The position numbers and the translations under genes were made by a program. A DNA stretch of 64,000 nucleotides, taken from the NCBI RefSeq assembly GCF_003696285.1, contig NZ_RFFL01000008.1:124001-188000 (forward strand). The letters are read 5' to 3'. The notes beneath the pieces are model-generated. The model made no database searches. It was given only the letters and a program-made list of their open reading frames with translations, and was not told the DNA's origin. The DNA is from Stutzerimonas nitrititolerans (lineage in GTDB: Bacteria; Pseudomonadota; Gammaproteobacteria; Pseudomonadales; Pseudomonadaceae). Each line of letters begins with the position of its first letter. The stretch's first letter is position 1. This document shows positions 9,275-19,022 of this stretch, piece after piece.

Positions 9275-9592
9275 TCAGCGAGCCAGGATGGCCCGTGCCA
9301 GCTCCAGGTCGCTGGCCGTGATGGAGGGCGCCTGATGGCGAATATGAGCCAGGGCGGCCTGCAGGCGCGCGCCTCGCTGTTCGCCCGCGCTGGCGACGAA
9401 ACGTGCGGCGTCGTCACGTGCATCCAGCACCAGCTTGTCGTCGTTGAGGGAGGAGGTCAGGTCGGAGGTGCCTTCCACGGTGTTCATCAGCGAAGCGCCG
9501 AGGGTGTCGGTGGTAGCGATGAAACTGGATGCCGAGGCGGTGCCGGCCAGCAGGGTGACGGATGTGGTGAGGATAAGCAGGAGTCTGAACAT
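9275..9592 (-). CDS. DUF2388 family small secreted protein (copy 3)
   Basis: The 105-residue protein is read from the ATG that gives MFRLLLILTTSVTLLAGTASA, a good signal peptide; a longer frame upstream lacks one. The family core is KLVLDARDDAARFVASAGEQRG, followed by a helix ending SITASDLELARAILAR, a tail shared with copy 2. It is the first DUF2388 gene in the direction of transcription, so the cluster promoter probably lies just upstream. Confidence 0.85.
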   Translation of the reverse strand: MFRLLLILTTSVTLLAGTASASSFIATTDTLGASLMNTVEGTSDLTSSLNDDKLVLDARDDAARFVASAGEQRGARLQAALAHIRHQAPSITASDLELARAILAR

Positions 9593-9673
9593 GGTCTTTC
9601 CAGTACGGCCCGGCAGGCGAAGGGGCATGCAGGATAGAGCCTGCCGTGCGGGCTGCAAAGCGCGGTACGACCG

Positions 9674-9874
9674 TCAGCGCCAGAACGGCTTGTTCAGCTC
9701 CTCGGTCCGCTCGCTGCTGCTGATGCCGGCATCGGCCAGCAGATGTTCGTCGAGTGCCGCGAGTTGCCGGCGTGTTCGGCTCCGTTGTCGCCACAGACGC
9801 AGCAGAAGCCGTAGCTCGCGCCAATGTTCTGCGGGCTGGGGGCCCGCCAGCGGCCGGGTGATGATGCGCTCCAT
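9674..9874 (-). CDS. DUF1127 domain small protein
   Basis: This 66-residue, arginine-rich protein has the DUF1127 core RRQLAALDEHLLADAGIS near its C-terminus. The ATG at 9874 is preceded by GGAG at an 8-nt spacing; an in-frame ATG at 9895 would add seven residues but has poorer spacing. DUF1127 proteins are small and basic, and some act in RNA turnover or phosphate and carbon control in alphaproteobacteria. Its role here is unknown. It lies upstream of the DUF2388 cluster on the same strand. Confidence 0.7.
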   Translation of the reverse strand: MERIITRPLAGPQPAEHWRELRLLLRLWRQRSRTRRQLAALDEHLLADAGISSSERTEELNKPFWR

Positions 9875-10027
9875 GAATGCCACTCCGTTCTGCATAGCCT
9901 CGTTCGGGTCACTCAGGATCGCGCTTGGCGGCGTCGCGCAACAGCCACAGGGTCGAGTGATCGTGGCGGTACAGATGGCGGGAGGTGGGCGATTGTACGG
10001 GCCACTGCGCGGGCAACTGTGCGGGTC

Positions 10028-11020
10028 TCAGTTTCCCAACAGCGTACGAACTGCGATCAGGCCGAAGCCGGTCAGCAGAAAGAACAGGCATAGGGCGAGG
10101 ATAAATGGCCGTATACCCAAGGCGGCCAGGCGGTCAAAACGGGTTTCATAGCCCAGGGCGGCCATCGCCATGGTCATGCCCATCTGTCCCCCAAGAATCA
10201 GGTTGTGATGCAGCACGTCCGGCAGCCGAACCAGGCTGTTGAATACCACCATGAGGAGAAAGCCGAGGGCGAACCAGGGAATGGTGATGCGCATGGCCTG
10301 GCTATCGTCCTCGTTGCACGAAGACCACCAGCGAGCGACGAGGAGCAGGAAGGGTACCAGAAGCATCACCCGAACCAGCTTGACGATGACCGCCGTGTCC
10401 AGCGCATCCGCTCCGACTGCACCTCCCACCGCGACGACCTGGGCAACTTCATGCACAGTGGCGCCGATGTAGGCACCAAACAGCTGTTCATCGAAACCGG
10501 TCAAGGGATAGAGCAGCGGATAGATGAACATGGCCAGGCTGCCGAACAACACCACCGTGGCCACTGCCATGGCCGTCGAGCTCGCACGCGCCCGAATGGT
10601 CGCCTCGGTAGCAAGCACGGCGGCAGCGCCACAGATCGCGCTACCGGCACAGGTCAGCAAGGCCGTTTCGCGATCCAGCCCGAGCATCCTGGTGCCGATT
10701 TGATAGCCGATCAGCATCACCATCGCGACCATCAATACGTCGAGTAGCAGAATGCGAGGTCCCAGCATCGCGATCTGCTGCCATGTCAGCGACAGCCCGA
10801 ACAGCACGATGCCACCGCGTAGCAGCCATCGTGTGGCAAATTTCAGACCCGCTTGCGCGCTCGTGGCCACTCTGGCCGCTCCCGGCAAGTTGCCGGCGGC
10901 AAAGCCCAGCAACAATGTGCCAACCAAGGGGCTGATGCCCAATTCACGTATACCGGGAATCTGGATAACGAGATGACCCATGACACTCAACGCCGCGCTG
11001 AGGATAAGGCCTTGCCACAT
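10028..11020 (-). CDS. yeiH: YeiH family putative sulfate exporter
   Basis: The 330-residue inner-membrane protein has about ten hydrophobic segments and the family signatures GISPLVGTLLLGFAAGN, TRWLLRGGIVLFGLSLTW and CAGSAICGAAAV (PF03601). The ATG at 11020 is chosen because an AAGGG ribosome site sits 9 nt upstream and the protein then begins directly with its first membrane segment. It is divergent from a LysR gene, a common arrangement for yeiH/yeiE. The substrate is predicted, not shown, in most members. Confidence 0.88.
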   Translation of the reverse strand: MWQGLILSAALSVMGHLVIQIPGIRELGISPLVGTLLLGFAAGNLPGAARVATSAQAGLKFATRWLLRGGIVLFGLSLTWQQIAMLGPRILLLDVLMVAMVMLIGYQIGTRMLGLDRETALLTCAGSAICGAAAVLATEATIRARASSTAMAVATVVLFGSLAMFIYPLLYPLTGFDEQLFGAYIGATVHEVAQVVAVGGAVGADALDTAVIVKLVRVMLLVPFLLLVARWWSSCNEDDSQAMRITIPWFALGFLLMVVFNSLVRLPDVLHHNLILGGQMGMTMAMAALGYETRFDRLAALGIRPFILALCLFFLLTGFGLIAVRTLLGN

Positions 11021-11083
11021 GATCGAATGCCCTTGCTTGTGATGGGCGCAGATTAGAGGCAAGGTGTCGAGGGTGTAAAAATG

Positions 11084-11099
11084 GTTATAACGATATAAC
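11084..11099. promoter_or_regulatory. Candidate LysR operator between yeiH and its regulator
   Basis: A perfect 6-bp inverted repeat GTTATA-N4-TATAAC lies in the short divergent intergenic region, 17 bp before the LysR start codon. A T-N11-A type dyad in such a position is the classical LysR autoregulatory site. Binding itself is inferred. Confidence 0.5.
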
Positions 11100-11116
11100 T
11101 AAACGGAAAAACCGAC

Positions 11117-12004
11117 ATGCAAGCCGCGGTGAGCTTTCGTCAATTACAGGTTTTTGTCGCTGTGGCGCGTGGCGGCACGCTTGCGAGAGCGGCTGAGCAG
11201 CTCAGCCTGTCGCAGTCGGCGAGTAGCGGTTCGCTGGCCGAGTTGGAGCGTCGCCTGGAAGTGCCGTTGTTCGAGCGCGTTGGTAAACGCTTGCAACTGA
11301 GCGAGGCGGGGCGCCGGCTGCTGCCGCGTGCCGAACGGCTGCTGGACGAGTTGGATACCTTCGTCGAAGCTGCCCGCGAGCCCGAGGGGGTATTGCGTGG
11401 CGAGCTGATGCTTGCCGCCAGCGCCACCATCGGCACTCACCTTGTGCCATCGCTCGTGGGGCGTTTTACCGAGAGCAACCCTGGCGTGGAGATCCAGACT
11501 CGGCTACGAAACTCTGACGAGGTAATTGCCGACCTGCTGCATCTGGAGGCAGACCTCGGCCTGATCGAGGGGCCCTGCAATGACTCGCGACTTAATGCCG
11601 AGGTCTGGCGCGAGGACCACATGTGCGTGGTTTGCGCACCAGGGCATCCGCTCGCGGTGACCGGGCGGTTGAGTGATGAAGACCTGCGCCGCGAGGCCTG
11701 GATCCTGCGCGAGTCGGGCTCCGGCTCGCGGGCGATCTTCGAGGCGGCGGCCCGTATGCGCACGCCCCGCTTGCATGTCCGCATGGCGCTAAACCAACAC
11801 GAAGCTATCAAGCAGGCGGTACGTGCCGGATTGGGGCTCGGCTGTCTGTCGCAACTGTGCGTGGCCGAAGAGGTTGCTCGAGGTGAGCTGGTGGCGTTGG
11901 AGAACGATCTTCCGTTGACCCGATATTTTTCGCTGGTATGGCATCCGCAGCGCTACCGAAGTCCACTGTGGCAGGCCTTCAAGGTGTTTCTGCGAGAGGC
12001 TTGA
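11117..12004 (+). CDS. LysR-type transcriptional regulator, YeiE-like
   Basis: The 295-residue protein has an N-terminal winged HTH (FRQLQVFVAVARGGTLARAAEQLSLSQSA, residues about 7-36) and a periplasmic-binding-like effector domain from about residue 90 (LRGELMLAASATIGTHLVP). It is divergent from the yeiH-type exporter across about 96 bp that hold a perfect palindrome. This suggests that it controls the exporter and itself. Similarity to YeiE/CbbR-type regulators is by overall pattern. Confidence 0.88.
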   Translation: MQAAVSFRQLQVFVAVARGGTLARAAEQLSLSQSASSGSLAELERRLEVPLFERVGKRLQLSEAGRRLLPRAERLLDELDTFVEAAREPEGVLRGELMLAASATIGTHLVPSLVGRFTESNPGVEIQTRLRNSDEVIADLLHLEADLGLIEGPCNDSRLNAEVWREDHMCVVCAPGHPLAVTGRLSDEDLRREAWILRESGSGSRAIFEAAARMRTPRLHVRMALNQHEAIKQAVRAGLGLGCLSQLCVAEEVARGELVALENDLPLTRYFSLVWHPQRYRSPLWQAFKVFLREA

Positions 12005-12016
12005 GCGGAAAAGAAA

Positions 12017-12044
12017 AACCCCTCCCGGCATGCCGGAAGGGGTT
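12017..12044 (-). terminator. Rho-independent terminator of the pnt operon
   Basis: AACCCCT and AGGGGTT flank a self-complementary CCGGCATGCCGG, giving a long GC-rich hairpin. On the minus strand it is followed by TTTTTCTTTT, so it terminates pntB transcription. On the plus strand the T-run is short, so termination of the LysR gene may be weaker. Confidence 0.85.
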
Positions 12045-12065
12045 GGTCGTGCAGCCAGGTGCGGT

Positions 12066-13517
12066 TCAGTCCACGGCCTTGACCATGTCCTCGACCACCT
12101 TCTTGGCGTCGCCGAAGACCATCATGGTCTTGTCCATGTAGAACAGCTCGTTGTCCAGGCCGGCGTAGCCGCTGGCCATGGAGCGCTTGTTGACGATCAC
12201 GGTCTTGGCCTTGTACGCCTCGAGGATCGGCATGCCGGCAATCGGCGACTTCGGATCGTTCTTCGCCGCCGGGTTGACCACGTCGTTGGCGCCGAGCACC
12301 AGCACCACGTCGGCCTGGCCGAACTCGGAGTTGATGTCCTCCATCTCGAACACCTGCTCGTAAGGCACCTCGGCCTCGGCCAGCAGCACGTTCATATGGC
12401 CGGGCATGCGCCCCGCGACCGGGTGGATCGCGTACTTCACGGTCACGCCCATGTGGGTCAGCTTCTCGGCCAGTTCCATCAGTGCATGCTGCGCGCGGGC
12501 CACCGCCAGGCCGTAGCCGGGAACGATGATCACGGTGTCGGCGTTGGTCAGCAGGAAGGCGGCGTCATCGGACGAGCCGGATTTCACCGGGCGCTGCTCC
12601 TTGCTGGCCGTCGCTGCGCCGGCATCGGCATCGGCGCCGAAGCCGCCGAGGATGACGTTGAAGAACGAGCGGTTCATCGCCTTGCACATGATGTAGGAGA
12701 GGATCGCGCCGCTCGAACCCACCAGCGAACCGGCGATGATCAGCATCGAGTTGTTCAGCGAGAAACCGATCCCCGCCGCCGCCCAGCCCGAGTAGCTGTT
12801 GAGCATCGACACCACCACCGGCATGTCGGCGCCGCCGATGGGGATGATGATCAGCACGCCGATCACGAAGGCCAGCGCCACCAGGATCATGAACGCCGTG
12901 AAGTTGCCGCTGAAGGTGTAGATCAGGCCCAGCACCAGAATCGCCACGCCGACAGCGAGGTTCAGCTTGTGCTGGTTGGCGAACACCACCGGCGCGCCCT
13001 GGAACAGGCGGAACTTGTACTTGCCCGACAGCTTGCCGAAGGCGATCACCGACCCGGAGAAGGTGATGGCGCCGATGGCCGCGCCGAGGAACAGCTCCAG
13101 GCGGTTGCCCACCGGGATCGGATAGCCGATGGCCTGGACGATGCCCAGCGATTGCGGCTCCAGTACCGCGGCGATGGCGATGAACACCGCGGCCAGGCCG
13201 ATCATGCTGTGCATGAAGGCGACCAGCTCGGGCATCTTGGTCATCTCGACGCGCTTGGCCATCAGCGTGCCGATGCCACCACCGACCAGCAGGCCGAGGA
13301 CGATGAAGCCCAGGCCGCTCCAGGCGCTGGCGCTCTCGGCCAGCTGCGCGCCGAGCTTGAACACCAGGAACACCGTGGTGACCACGGCGATGGCCATGCC
13401 GATCATGCCGAACAGGTTGCCGCGGCGCGAGGTTGTCGGGTGCGACAGGCCCTTGAGGGCCTGGATGAAGCTCACCGAAGCGATGAGGTAGAGCAGGGTG
13501 ATCAGGTTCATGCTCAT
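12066..13517 (-). CDS. pntB: NAD(P) transhydrogenase subunit beta
   Basis: PntB (483 aa) forms the membrane domain and the NADP(H)-binding domain III of the proton-translocating transhydrogenase, which makes NADPH from NADH at the expense of the proton gradient. The N-terminal half has about nine hydrophobic segments. The C-terminal domain shows the NADP fold with [12 protein letters not shown] and [12 protein letters not shown]. Its ATG overlaps the stop of pntAb (ATGA), and a strong terminator follows. Confidence 0.97.
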   Translation of the reverse strand: MSMNLITLLYLIASVSFIQALKGLSHPTTSRRGNLFGMIGMAIAVVTTVFLVFKLGAQLAESASAWSGLGFIVLGLLVGGGIGTLMAKRVEMTKMPELVAFMHSMIGLAAVFIAIAAVLEPQSLGIVQAIGYPIPVGNRLELFLGAAIGAITFSGSVIAFGKLSGKYKFRLFQGAPVVFANQHKLNLAVGVAILVLGLIYTFSGNFTAFMILVALAFVIGVLIIIPIGGADMPVVVSMLNSYSGWAAAGIGFSLNNSMLIIAGSLVGSSGAILSYIMCKAMNRSFFNVILGGFGADADAGAATASKEQRPVKSGSSDDAAFLLTNADTVIIVPGYGLAVARAQHALMELAEKLTHMGVTVKYAIHPVAGRMPGHMNVLLAEAEVPYEQVFEMEDINSEFGQADVVLVLGANDVVNPAAKNDPKSPIAGMPILEAYKAKTVIVNKRSMASGYAGLDNELFYMDKTMMVFGDAKKVVEDMVKAVD

Positions 13518-13834
13518 GGCTTGGACTCCGCCTTGGCGCCAGCGCGCTCCTTCTTCTTGAACATCTCCAGCATGCGCCGGGTGACCAGGAAGCCACCGAA
13601 GACGTTGACCGCGGCCAGGGTCACAGCCAGGGTGCCCATCAGCTTGCCCATCGGGGTAACGGTCAGCGCGGCGGCGAGCATGGCGCCGACGATGACGATG
13701 GCCGAAATGGCGTTGGTGACCGCCATCAGCGGCGTGTGCAGCGCGGGGGTGACGTTCCAGACCACGTGGTAGCCGACGTAGATCGCCAGCACGAAGATGA
13801 TCAGGTTGTAGATGCCATCCGAAATCAGGTCCAT
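13514..13834 (-). CDS. pntAb: NAD(P) transhydrogenase subunit alpha, membrane part
   Basis: This 106-residue protein supplies the membrane helices that are the C-terminus of PntA in enterobacteria ([20 protein letters not shown], then two further segments). Pseudomonads encode them as a separate polypeptide. It lies 13 bp after pntAa and overlaps pntB by 4 bp, as expected for an operon. Confidence 0.95.
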   Translation of the reverse strand: MDLISDGIYNLIIFVLAIYVGYHVVWNVTPALHTPLMAVTNAISAIVIVGAMLAAALTVTPMGKLMGTLAVTLAAVNVFGGFLVTRRMLEMFKKKERAGAKAESKP

Positions 13835-13847
13835 TTTTCAGGCTCCC

Positions 13848-14969
13848 TTAACCGTTGGTGCGCACGACATTGCCGCCCCGGCACATCAGGCACGCGGCGA
13901 CGATGTCGTCTTCGAGGTTGAGCTGGAATCGGGCATCGCCATCGATCACCAGCTTGAGGAAGTCCAGCAGGTTGCGTGCGTACAACGCTGAAGCATCCGC
14001 CGGCACGAGGGTCGCCAGGTTGGTGTAGCCAACCAGGGTCACGCCGTGCTTGACCACTACCTGATCGGCTTCGGTCAGTGGGCAGTTGCCGCCTTGTGAG
14101 GCGGCCAGATCGATCACCACCGAGCCGGGCTTCATCTGCTGTACGGTTTCTTCCTGCAGCAGCGTTGGCGCCTTGCGGCCCGGGATCAATGCGGTGGTGA
14201 TGATGATGTCGGCCTGCTTGGCGCGTTCGTGCACAGCCTGGGCCTGACGCGCCATCCAGGACGCGGGCATCGGCCGGGCGTAACCGCCGACGCCTTCGGC
14301 GCATTCGCGTTCCTCGTCGGTCTCGAACGGCACGTCGACGAACTTGGCGCCGAGCGATTCGATCTGCTCTTTCACCGCCGGACGCACGTCCGAGGCTTCG
14401 ATGACCGCACCCAGGCGTTTGGCCGTGGCGATGGCCTGCAGCCCGGCGACGCCGGCGCCGAGGATCAGCACCCGCGCGGCTTTCACCGTGCCGGCGGCGG
14501 TCATCAGCATCGGCATGAAGCGCGGATACTGGTTTGCGGCGAGCATCACGGCCTTGTAGCCGGCGATGTTGGCCTGCGAGGACAGCACGTCGAGGCTCTG
14601 CGCGCGCGAGGTACGCGGCGCCGCCTCCAGGGCGAAGGCGGTGATGCCGCGTTCGGCCATGCGTGCGATGTTGTCGTTGTCGAAGGGGTTGAGCATGCCG
14701 ATCAACACCGTGCCTGGCTGCATCTGCGCCAGTTCGGTTTCGTTCGGTGCGTTCACCTTCAGCAGGATCTCTGCTGCGAACGCCGCTGCGGCATCGCCGA
14801 TGGTCGCGCCAGCAGCCTCGTAGGCGCTGTCAGGGACGCTGGCCTGTACGCCTGCGCCACGTTGCACGGTGACCTGATGCCCTTGGCCGATCAGCTTCTT
14901 GACGGTTTCCGGAGTCGCGGCAACGCGCGTTTCTCCGGGTCGGGTTTCGAGAGGAACACCGATATGCAT
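13848..14969 (-). CDS. pntAa: NAD(P) transhydrogenase subunit alpha, NAD-binding part
   Basis: The 373-residue soluble domain I binds NAD(H), with the Rossmann motif ILGAGVAGLQAIATAKRLGA at about residue 168. The N-terminal part (GVPLETRPGETRVAATPETV) is that of the alanine dehydrogenase/PNT family. It heads the pntAa-pntAb-pntB operon. An AGGAGA ribosome site lies about 10 nt upstream of the ATG. Confidence 0.96.
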   Translation of the reverse strand: MHIGVPLETRPGETRVAATPETVKKLIGQGHQVTVQRGAGVQASVPDSAYEAAGATIGDAAAAFAAEILLKVNAPNETELAQMQPGTVLIGMLNPFDNDNIARMAERGITAFALEAAPRTSRAQSLDVLSSQANIAGYKAVMLAANQYPRFMPMLMTAAGTVKAARVLILGAGVAGLQAIATAKRLGAVIEASDVRPAVKEQIESLGAKFVDVPFETDEERECAEGVGGYARPMPASWMARQAQAVHERAKQADIIITTALIPGRKAPTLLQEETVQQMKPGSVVIDLAASQGGNCPLTEADQVVVKHGVTLVGYTNLATLVPADASALYARNLLDFLKLVIDGDARFQLNLEDDIVAACLMCRGGNVVRTNG

Positions 14970-15654
14970 TGTAGTTGTTCTCCTGCGTGATCTTTACCAG
15001 GGTGCGGCGAGCGCGGCCCTGGCGAGCTATTCCACCCGTTCGCCGTTTCGATGAACGGGGTCGAAACGCGAAGCCTGCCTTCCGTACTGCAGAAAAGAGC
15101 CTGCTACGGCGCGGCATTCTGCAAGCCTGTAAAAAATCAAACAACTGTTTTAAATCATTGATTGCTTCCGACGTGATAGTCAGAGCATGACCATCGGTCC
15201 GTCGGGTATCGCTGCAGACGGCGCCACCTTTGGCCTCGCGCCTGGCACAAGGTTGCAGCGTGACGACACGGCGCGCGAATCATGAATGACCCGCCATCGA
15301 TGCGGTATTCGTCAGCGGTGCCGGCCATCTCCGACCTTGGTGCCGGTGTGCCGCGATGAGGCTGCGGGCACGCAGCCCACCGGCCGGGGTCATGCATTCC
15401 TTGTAGTCCATGGCTGTCGGTCCTGCCGGTTGTTGTGCGCCGTTGTGCTCGCCGGAATGCCAATGCGCGGGCCTGGGGTGGCTCTCTGACCGAGCCGAAG
15501 CTCTTCGCGATCCTTGGGAGAATCCGCGGCGGTGCCTGTTGTCACAGTTCAGGAACGGATGTCGAGAAGCCGTGTCGGCACATCGCGCCCGTCACGCGAG
15601 GCGTAACGATGCGGTGACCATCGAACGCCGACAGAGCCCAATCAGGAAGCCGTT
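14970..15654. other. Intergenic region between pntAa and gspE, no supported gene
   Basis: These 685 bases separate the divergent pnt and gsp operons and must contain both promoters. Short open frames are present but lack convincing starts or domain content. The one clear structural signal is the CAAAC-N4-GTTTT dyad at 15138-15151 in an AT-rich stretch. No tRNA, terminator or gspC/gspD remnant was recognised. Confidence 0.6.
15138..15151. promoter_or_regulatory. Candidate operator dyad upstream of pnt
   Basis: CAAAC-N4-GTTTT lies about 170 bp upstream of pntAa in the only AT-rich part of the intergenic region. It resembles the CAAAC-N2-4-GTTTG pattern of the TetR-family regulator PsrA, with one mismatch. 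This is a resemblance only. Confidence 0.25.
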
Positions 15655-17223
15655 ATGTCATCCCTCGAAGGTACGTTGACGCCCGCCCGCCTGCCCTTCG
15701 CTTTCGCCAGACGCCACGGGGTATTCCTGCGCGATGGCGAAAGCGGCCTGCGGCTGTGCGCCCGTGAAGGCGCGCCGCTGACCGCGCTGCAGGAAGCGCA
15801 GCGCGTGGCCGGTGGCGCCCTGCCCATGCAGTGGCTGACGCCGGAGGCGTTCGACGAGGCGCTGGGCAACGCCTATCAGCACGACTCTTCCGACGCCATG
15901 CTGATGGTCGAAGGGTTGGGCAAGGACATGGATCTGCACAGCCTGGCCGACCATATCGAGAAGACCGAGGACCTGCTGGAGCAGGAGGACGACGCGCCGA
16001 TCATCCGCCTGATCAATGCGCTGCTGGGCGAGGCGATCAGGGAGAACGCGTCCGACATCCATGTCGAGACCTTCGAGAAGCGGCTGGTGATCCGCTTCCG
16101 GGTCGACGGCATCCTGCGCGAGGTGGTGCAGCCCAAGCGCGAACTGGCGGCGCTGCTGGTGTCGCGGATCAAGGTCATGGCGCGGCTGGACATTGCCGAG
16201 AAGCGCGTGCCTCAGGATGGGCGGATTTCCCTGCGGGTCGGTGGGCGCGAGGTCGATATCCGCGTATCGACGCTGCCGTCGGCCAACGGCGAACGGGTGG
16301 TGCTGCGCCTGCTCGACAAGCAGGCCGGGCGCCTGACCCTGCAGCACCTGGGCATGAGCGAGCGCGACCGCCAGCGAATGGAGCAGGCGGTAAAGAGGCC
16401 CCACGGCATCATCCTGGTCACCGGTCCCACCGGCTCGGGCAAGACCACCACCTTGTACGCCAGCCTGACCACGCTCAATGACCGCACCCGCAACATCCTC
16501 ACCGTCGAGGATCCGATCGAATACAACCTCGAAGGCATTGGCCAGACCCAGGTCAACACCAAGGTCGACATGACCTTCGCCCGCGGCCTGCGCGCCATCC
16601 TGCGCCAGGACCCGGACGTGGTGATGGTCGGCGAGATCCGCGACCAGGAGACCGCCGACATGGCGGTGCAGGCCTCGCTCACCGGCCACCTGGTGCTCTC
16701 CACGCTGCACACCAACAGCGCCATCGGTGCGGTGACGCGGCTGGTGGACATGGGCGTCGAGCCCTTCCTGATCTCCTCGTCGCTGCTCGGTGTGCTGGCC
16801 CAGCGCCTCGTGCGGGTGCTGTGTAATGACTGCAAACGCGCCTATGTCGCTGACGAAGCCGAGTGTGCGCTGTTCGGCATCGACCTGAGCGAGGCGCCAA
16901 CGCTCTACCACGCCGAAGGTTGCGATGTGTGCCGCCAGCTGGGTTATCGCGGGCGGACCGGCATCTACGAGCTGGTGCTGTTCGACGACAGCCTGCGCAG
17001 CATGATTCATACCCGGGTGGCCGAGCAGGAAATGATCCGCCACGCGCGCGAGCTGGGGCCGAGCATCCGTGCCGATGGCCTGCGCAAGGTGCTCGAAGGC
17101 GTGACCACCATCGAAGAGGTGCTGCGTGTGACCAGCGATGACCGACGCTCCGGCCAGGGCGATCGCAGACAGGGCGGCGATCGCCGTGGCACGGCCCGTG
17201 ACCGCAGGGCCACCGACCGATGA
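15655..17223 (+). CDS. gspE: Type II secretion ATPase GspE (XcpR)
   Basis: GspE (522 aa) is the cytoplasmic secretion ATPase that powers pseudopilus assembly. It has the N-terminal [11 protein letters not shown] region, Walker [14 protein letters not shown] at about residue 259, the Asp box [15 protein letters not shown], Walker [13 protein letters not shown] and the His box [12 protein letters not shown] zinc-type tetracysteine ([10 protein letters not shown] and [12 protein letters not shown]) follows. The last 25 residues are an unusual Arg/Asp/Gly-rich tail (repeated DRR). It heads the gspE-M operon. Confidence 0.97.
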   Translation: MSSLEGTLTPARLPFAFARRHGVFLRDGESGLRLCAREGAPLTALQEAQRVAGGALPMQWLTPEAFDEALGNAYQHDSSDAMLMVEGLGKDMDLHSLADHIEKTEDLLEQEDDAPIIRLINALLGEAIRENASDIHVETFEKRLVIRFRVDGILREVVQPKRELAALLVSRIKVMARLDIAEKRVPQDGRISLRVGGREVDIRVSTLPSANGERVVLRLLDKQAGRLTLQHLGMSERDRQRMEQAVKRPHGIILVTGPTGSGKTTTLYASLTTLNDRTRNILTVEDPIEYNLEGIGQTQVNTKVDMTFARGLRAILRQDPDVVMVGEIRDQETADMAVQASLTGHLVLSTLHTNSAIGAVTRLVDMGVEPFLISSSLLGVLAQRLVRVLCNDCKRAYVADEAECALFGIDLSEAPTLYHAEGCDVCRQLGYRGRTGIYELVLFDDSLRSMIHTRVAEQEMIRHARELGPSIRADGLRKVLEGVTTIEEVLRVTSDDRRSGQGDRRQGGDRRGTARDRRATDR

Positions 17224-17317
17224 GCACGGCCGGCAGGGGGGCGCTCGATAGGGCGCGTGCCGCCGCGGCGCGGAAAACCCGCGCGGCGATCTTCCACCTT
17301 TGCTTTGAGGTAGCCCC

Positions 17318-17350
17318 GGTGGGAAAGCCTTCGGCGTTTGCCACCCTGCG
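17318..17350. repeat. REP-like hairpin between gspE and gspF
   Basis: GGTGGGAAAGCC...GGCGTTTGCCACCC is an imperfect palindrome of the same style as the GTAGGGTGGAAAA...TTTTCCACCCTAC hairpins near 32.1 kb and 40.2 kb. It occupies an unusually long (141 bp) gap in an otherwise tightly packed operon. Confidence 0.5.
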
Positions 17351-17364
17351 TGGGAGCGGGCCTG

Positions 17365-18579
17365 ATGGCGGCCTTTGAGTATGTCGCGCTGGATCCGCGC
17401 GGCCGACAGCAGAAGGGCCTGATCGAGGCGGACAGCCCGCGCCAGGCCCGCCAGTTGCTGCGCGACAAGCAATGGTCGCCGCTGGAGGTCAAGCAGGCCC
17501 GTGCCAGGGAAAGCAGCGGCACCGGCGGTTTCAGTTTCGGTCGCGGCCTCTCGGCGCGCGACCTGGCGCTGGTCACCCGCCAGCTGGCGACGCTGGTGCA
17601 GGCCGCGCTGCCGATCGAGGAAGCGCTGCGCGCTGCCGCGGCGCAATCCGGCTCGCAGAAGATCAAGTCGATGCTGCTGGCGGTGCGTGGGCGGGTCATG
17701 GAAGGTCACAGCCTGGCTGCTTCCCTGCGCGAATACCCCTCGGCCTTTCCCGAGCTGTACCGCGCCACGGTGGCCGCCGGCGAGCACGCCGGGCACCTCG
17801 GGCTGGTGCTCGACCAGCTGGCCGACTACACCGACCAGCGCCAGCAGTCGCGGCAGAAGATCCAGCTGGCGCTGCTCTACCCGGTGATCCTGCTGGTGGC
17901 CTCGCTGGCCATCGTGGTGCTGCTGCTGGGCTATGTGGTGCCGGACGTGGTCAAGGTCTTCGTCAACACCGGCCAGGAGTTGCCAGCGCTGACCACCGGC
18001 CTGATCGCCGTCAGCGAGGTGGTGCAGCGCTGGGGCTGGCTGATCATGCTGGGCATCGTCGCGCTGGCCATCGGCATGCGCCAGGCATTGCGCGACCCGA
18101 GCATCAAGCTGCGCTGGCACAGCTTCATCCTGCGGCTGCCGCTGGTCGGGCGGCTGGTGCGGGCGACCAACACCGCGCGCTTCGCCTCGACCCTGGCGAT
18201 CCTCACCCGCAGTGGCGTACCGCTGGTGGATGCGCTGGGCATCGCCGCCGCGGTGATCGGCAACCTGCGCATTCGTGAGCGCGTGGTCGAGGCGGCGCAA
18301 CGCGTGCGTGAAGGCGGCAGCCTGACCCGTGCGCTGGAGGCCACCGGCGAATTCCCGCCGATGATGCTGCACATGATCGCCGCCGGCGAGAAGTCCGGCG
18401 AACTCGACCAGATGCTGGCGCGCACCGCGCGCAATCAGGAGAACGACCTGGCCGCGCAGATTTCCCTGCTGGTCGGGCTGTTCGAGCCGTTCATGCTGGT
18501 GTTCATGGGGGCGGTGGTGCTGGTCATCGTGCTGGCCATCCTGCTGCCGATTCTTTCTCTCAATCAACTGGTGGGCTAG
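17365..18579 (+). CDS. gspF: Type II secretion inner-membrane platform protein GspF (XcpS)
   Basis: The 404-residue protein has two T2SSF domains, each ending in membrane helices ([21 protein letters not shown] and [21 protein letters not shown]). It anchors the pseudopilus assembly machine. The ATG at 17365 gives the family N-terminus [13 protein letters not shown] and is preceded by GGGAGCGGG; an upstream TTG adds nine non-conserved residues. It follows gspE after a 141-bp gap. Confidence 0.96.
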   Translation: MAAFEYVALDPRGRQQKGLIEADSPRQARQLLRDKQWSPLEVKQARARESSGTGGFSFGRGLSARDLALVTRQLATLVQAALPIEEALRAAAAQSGSQKIKSMLLAVRGRVMEGHSLAASLREYPSAFPELYRATVAAGEHAGHLGLVLDQLADYTDQRQQSRQKIQLALLYPVILLVASLAIVVLLLGYVVPDVVKVFVNTGQELPALTTGLIAVSEVVQRWGWLIMLGIVALAIGMRQALRDPSIKLRWHSFILRLPLVGRLVRATNTARFASTLAILTRSGVPLVDALGIAAAVIGNLRIRERVVEAAQRVREGGSLTRALEATGEFPPMMLHMIAAGEKSGELDQMLARTARNQENDLAAQISLLVGLFEPFMLVFMGAVVLVIVLAILLPILSLNQLVG

Positions 18580-18584
18580 TCGCA

Positions 18585-19019
18585 ATGACGTTCAACGAAA
18601 CTAAACAGAAGGGCTTCACCCTCATCGAGATCATGGTGGTGGTGGTGATTCTCGGCATTCTTGCCGCGCTGGTGGTGCCGCAGGTGATGAACCGGCCGGA
18701 CCAGGCCAAGGTGACCGTGGCCAAGGGCGACATCAAGGCCATCGGCGCCGCGCTGGACATGTACAAGCTGGACAACTTTTCCTACCCCAGCACCCAGCAG
18801 GGCCTCAATGCGCTGGTGGAAAAACCCAGCGGCAGCCCGCAACCGAAGAACTGGAACCGCGACGGCTACCTCAAGCGTGTGCCCAAGGACCCTTGGGGCA
18901 ACGACTACCAGTACCTGTCACCGGGCACCCAGGGCCAGTTCGATCTCTATTCCCTGGGCGCCGACGGCAAGCAGGGCGGAACCGACCTGAACGCGGACAT
19001 CGGCAACTGGGACCTCTGA
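18585..19019 (+). CDS. gspG: Major pseudopilin GspG (XcpT)
   Basis: The 144-residue pseudopilin has the prepilin peptidase site KG/FTLIE at residue 10, a hydrophobic helix with [15 protein letters not shown], and the calcium-binding C-terminal region typical of GspG ([24 protein letters not shown]). Its polymer forms the body of the pseudopilus. It starts 5 bp after gspF. Confidence 0.97.
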   Translation: MTFNETKQKGFTLIEIMVVVVILGILAALVVPQVMNRPDQAKVTVAKGDIKAIGAALDMYKLDNFSYPSTQQGLNALVEKPSGSPQPKNWNRDGYLKRVPKDPWGNDYQYLSPGTQGQFDLYSLGADGKQGGTDLNADIGNWDL

Positions 19020-19022
19020 TCC

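Noticed and set aside
12030..13772. A 580-codon plus-strand frame opposite pntB and pntAb
   Set aside because: The minus-strand genes are unmistakable and the product is a His-rich, low-complexity shadow.
15155..15463. A minus-strand frame of 102 codons between pntAa and gspE
   Set aside because: No ribosome site, no recognisable domain, and its composition is like non-coding GC-rich DNA.
15658..18585. A 975-codon open frame on the minus strand, antisense to gspE and gspF
   Set aside because: It is the complement of two well-supported genes in high-GC DNA. Its product is His/Gln/Arg-rich with no domain, as expected of a shadow frame.
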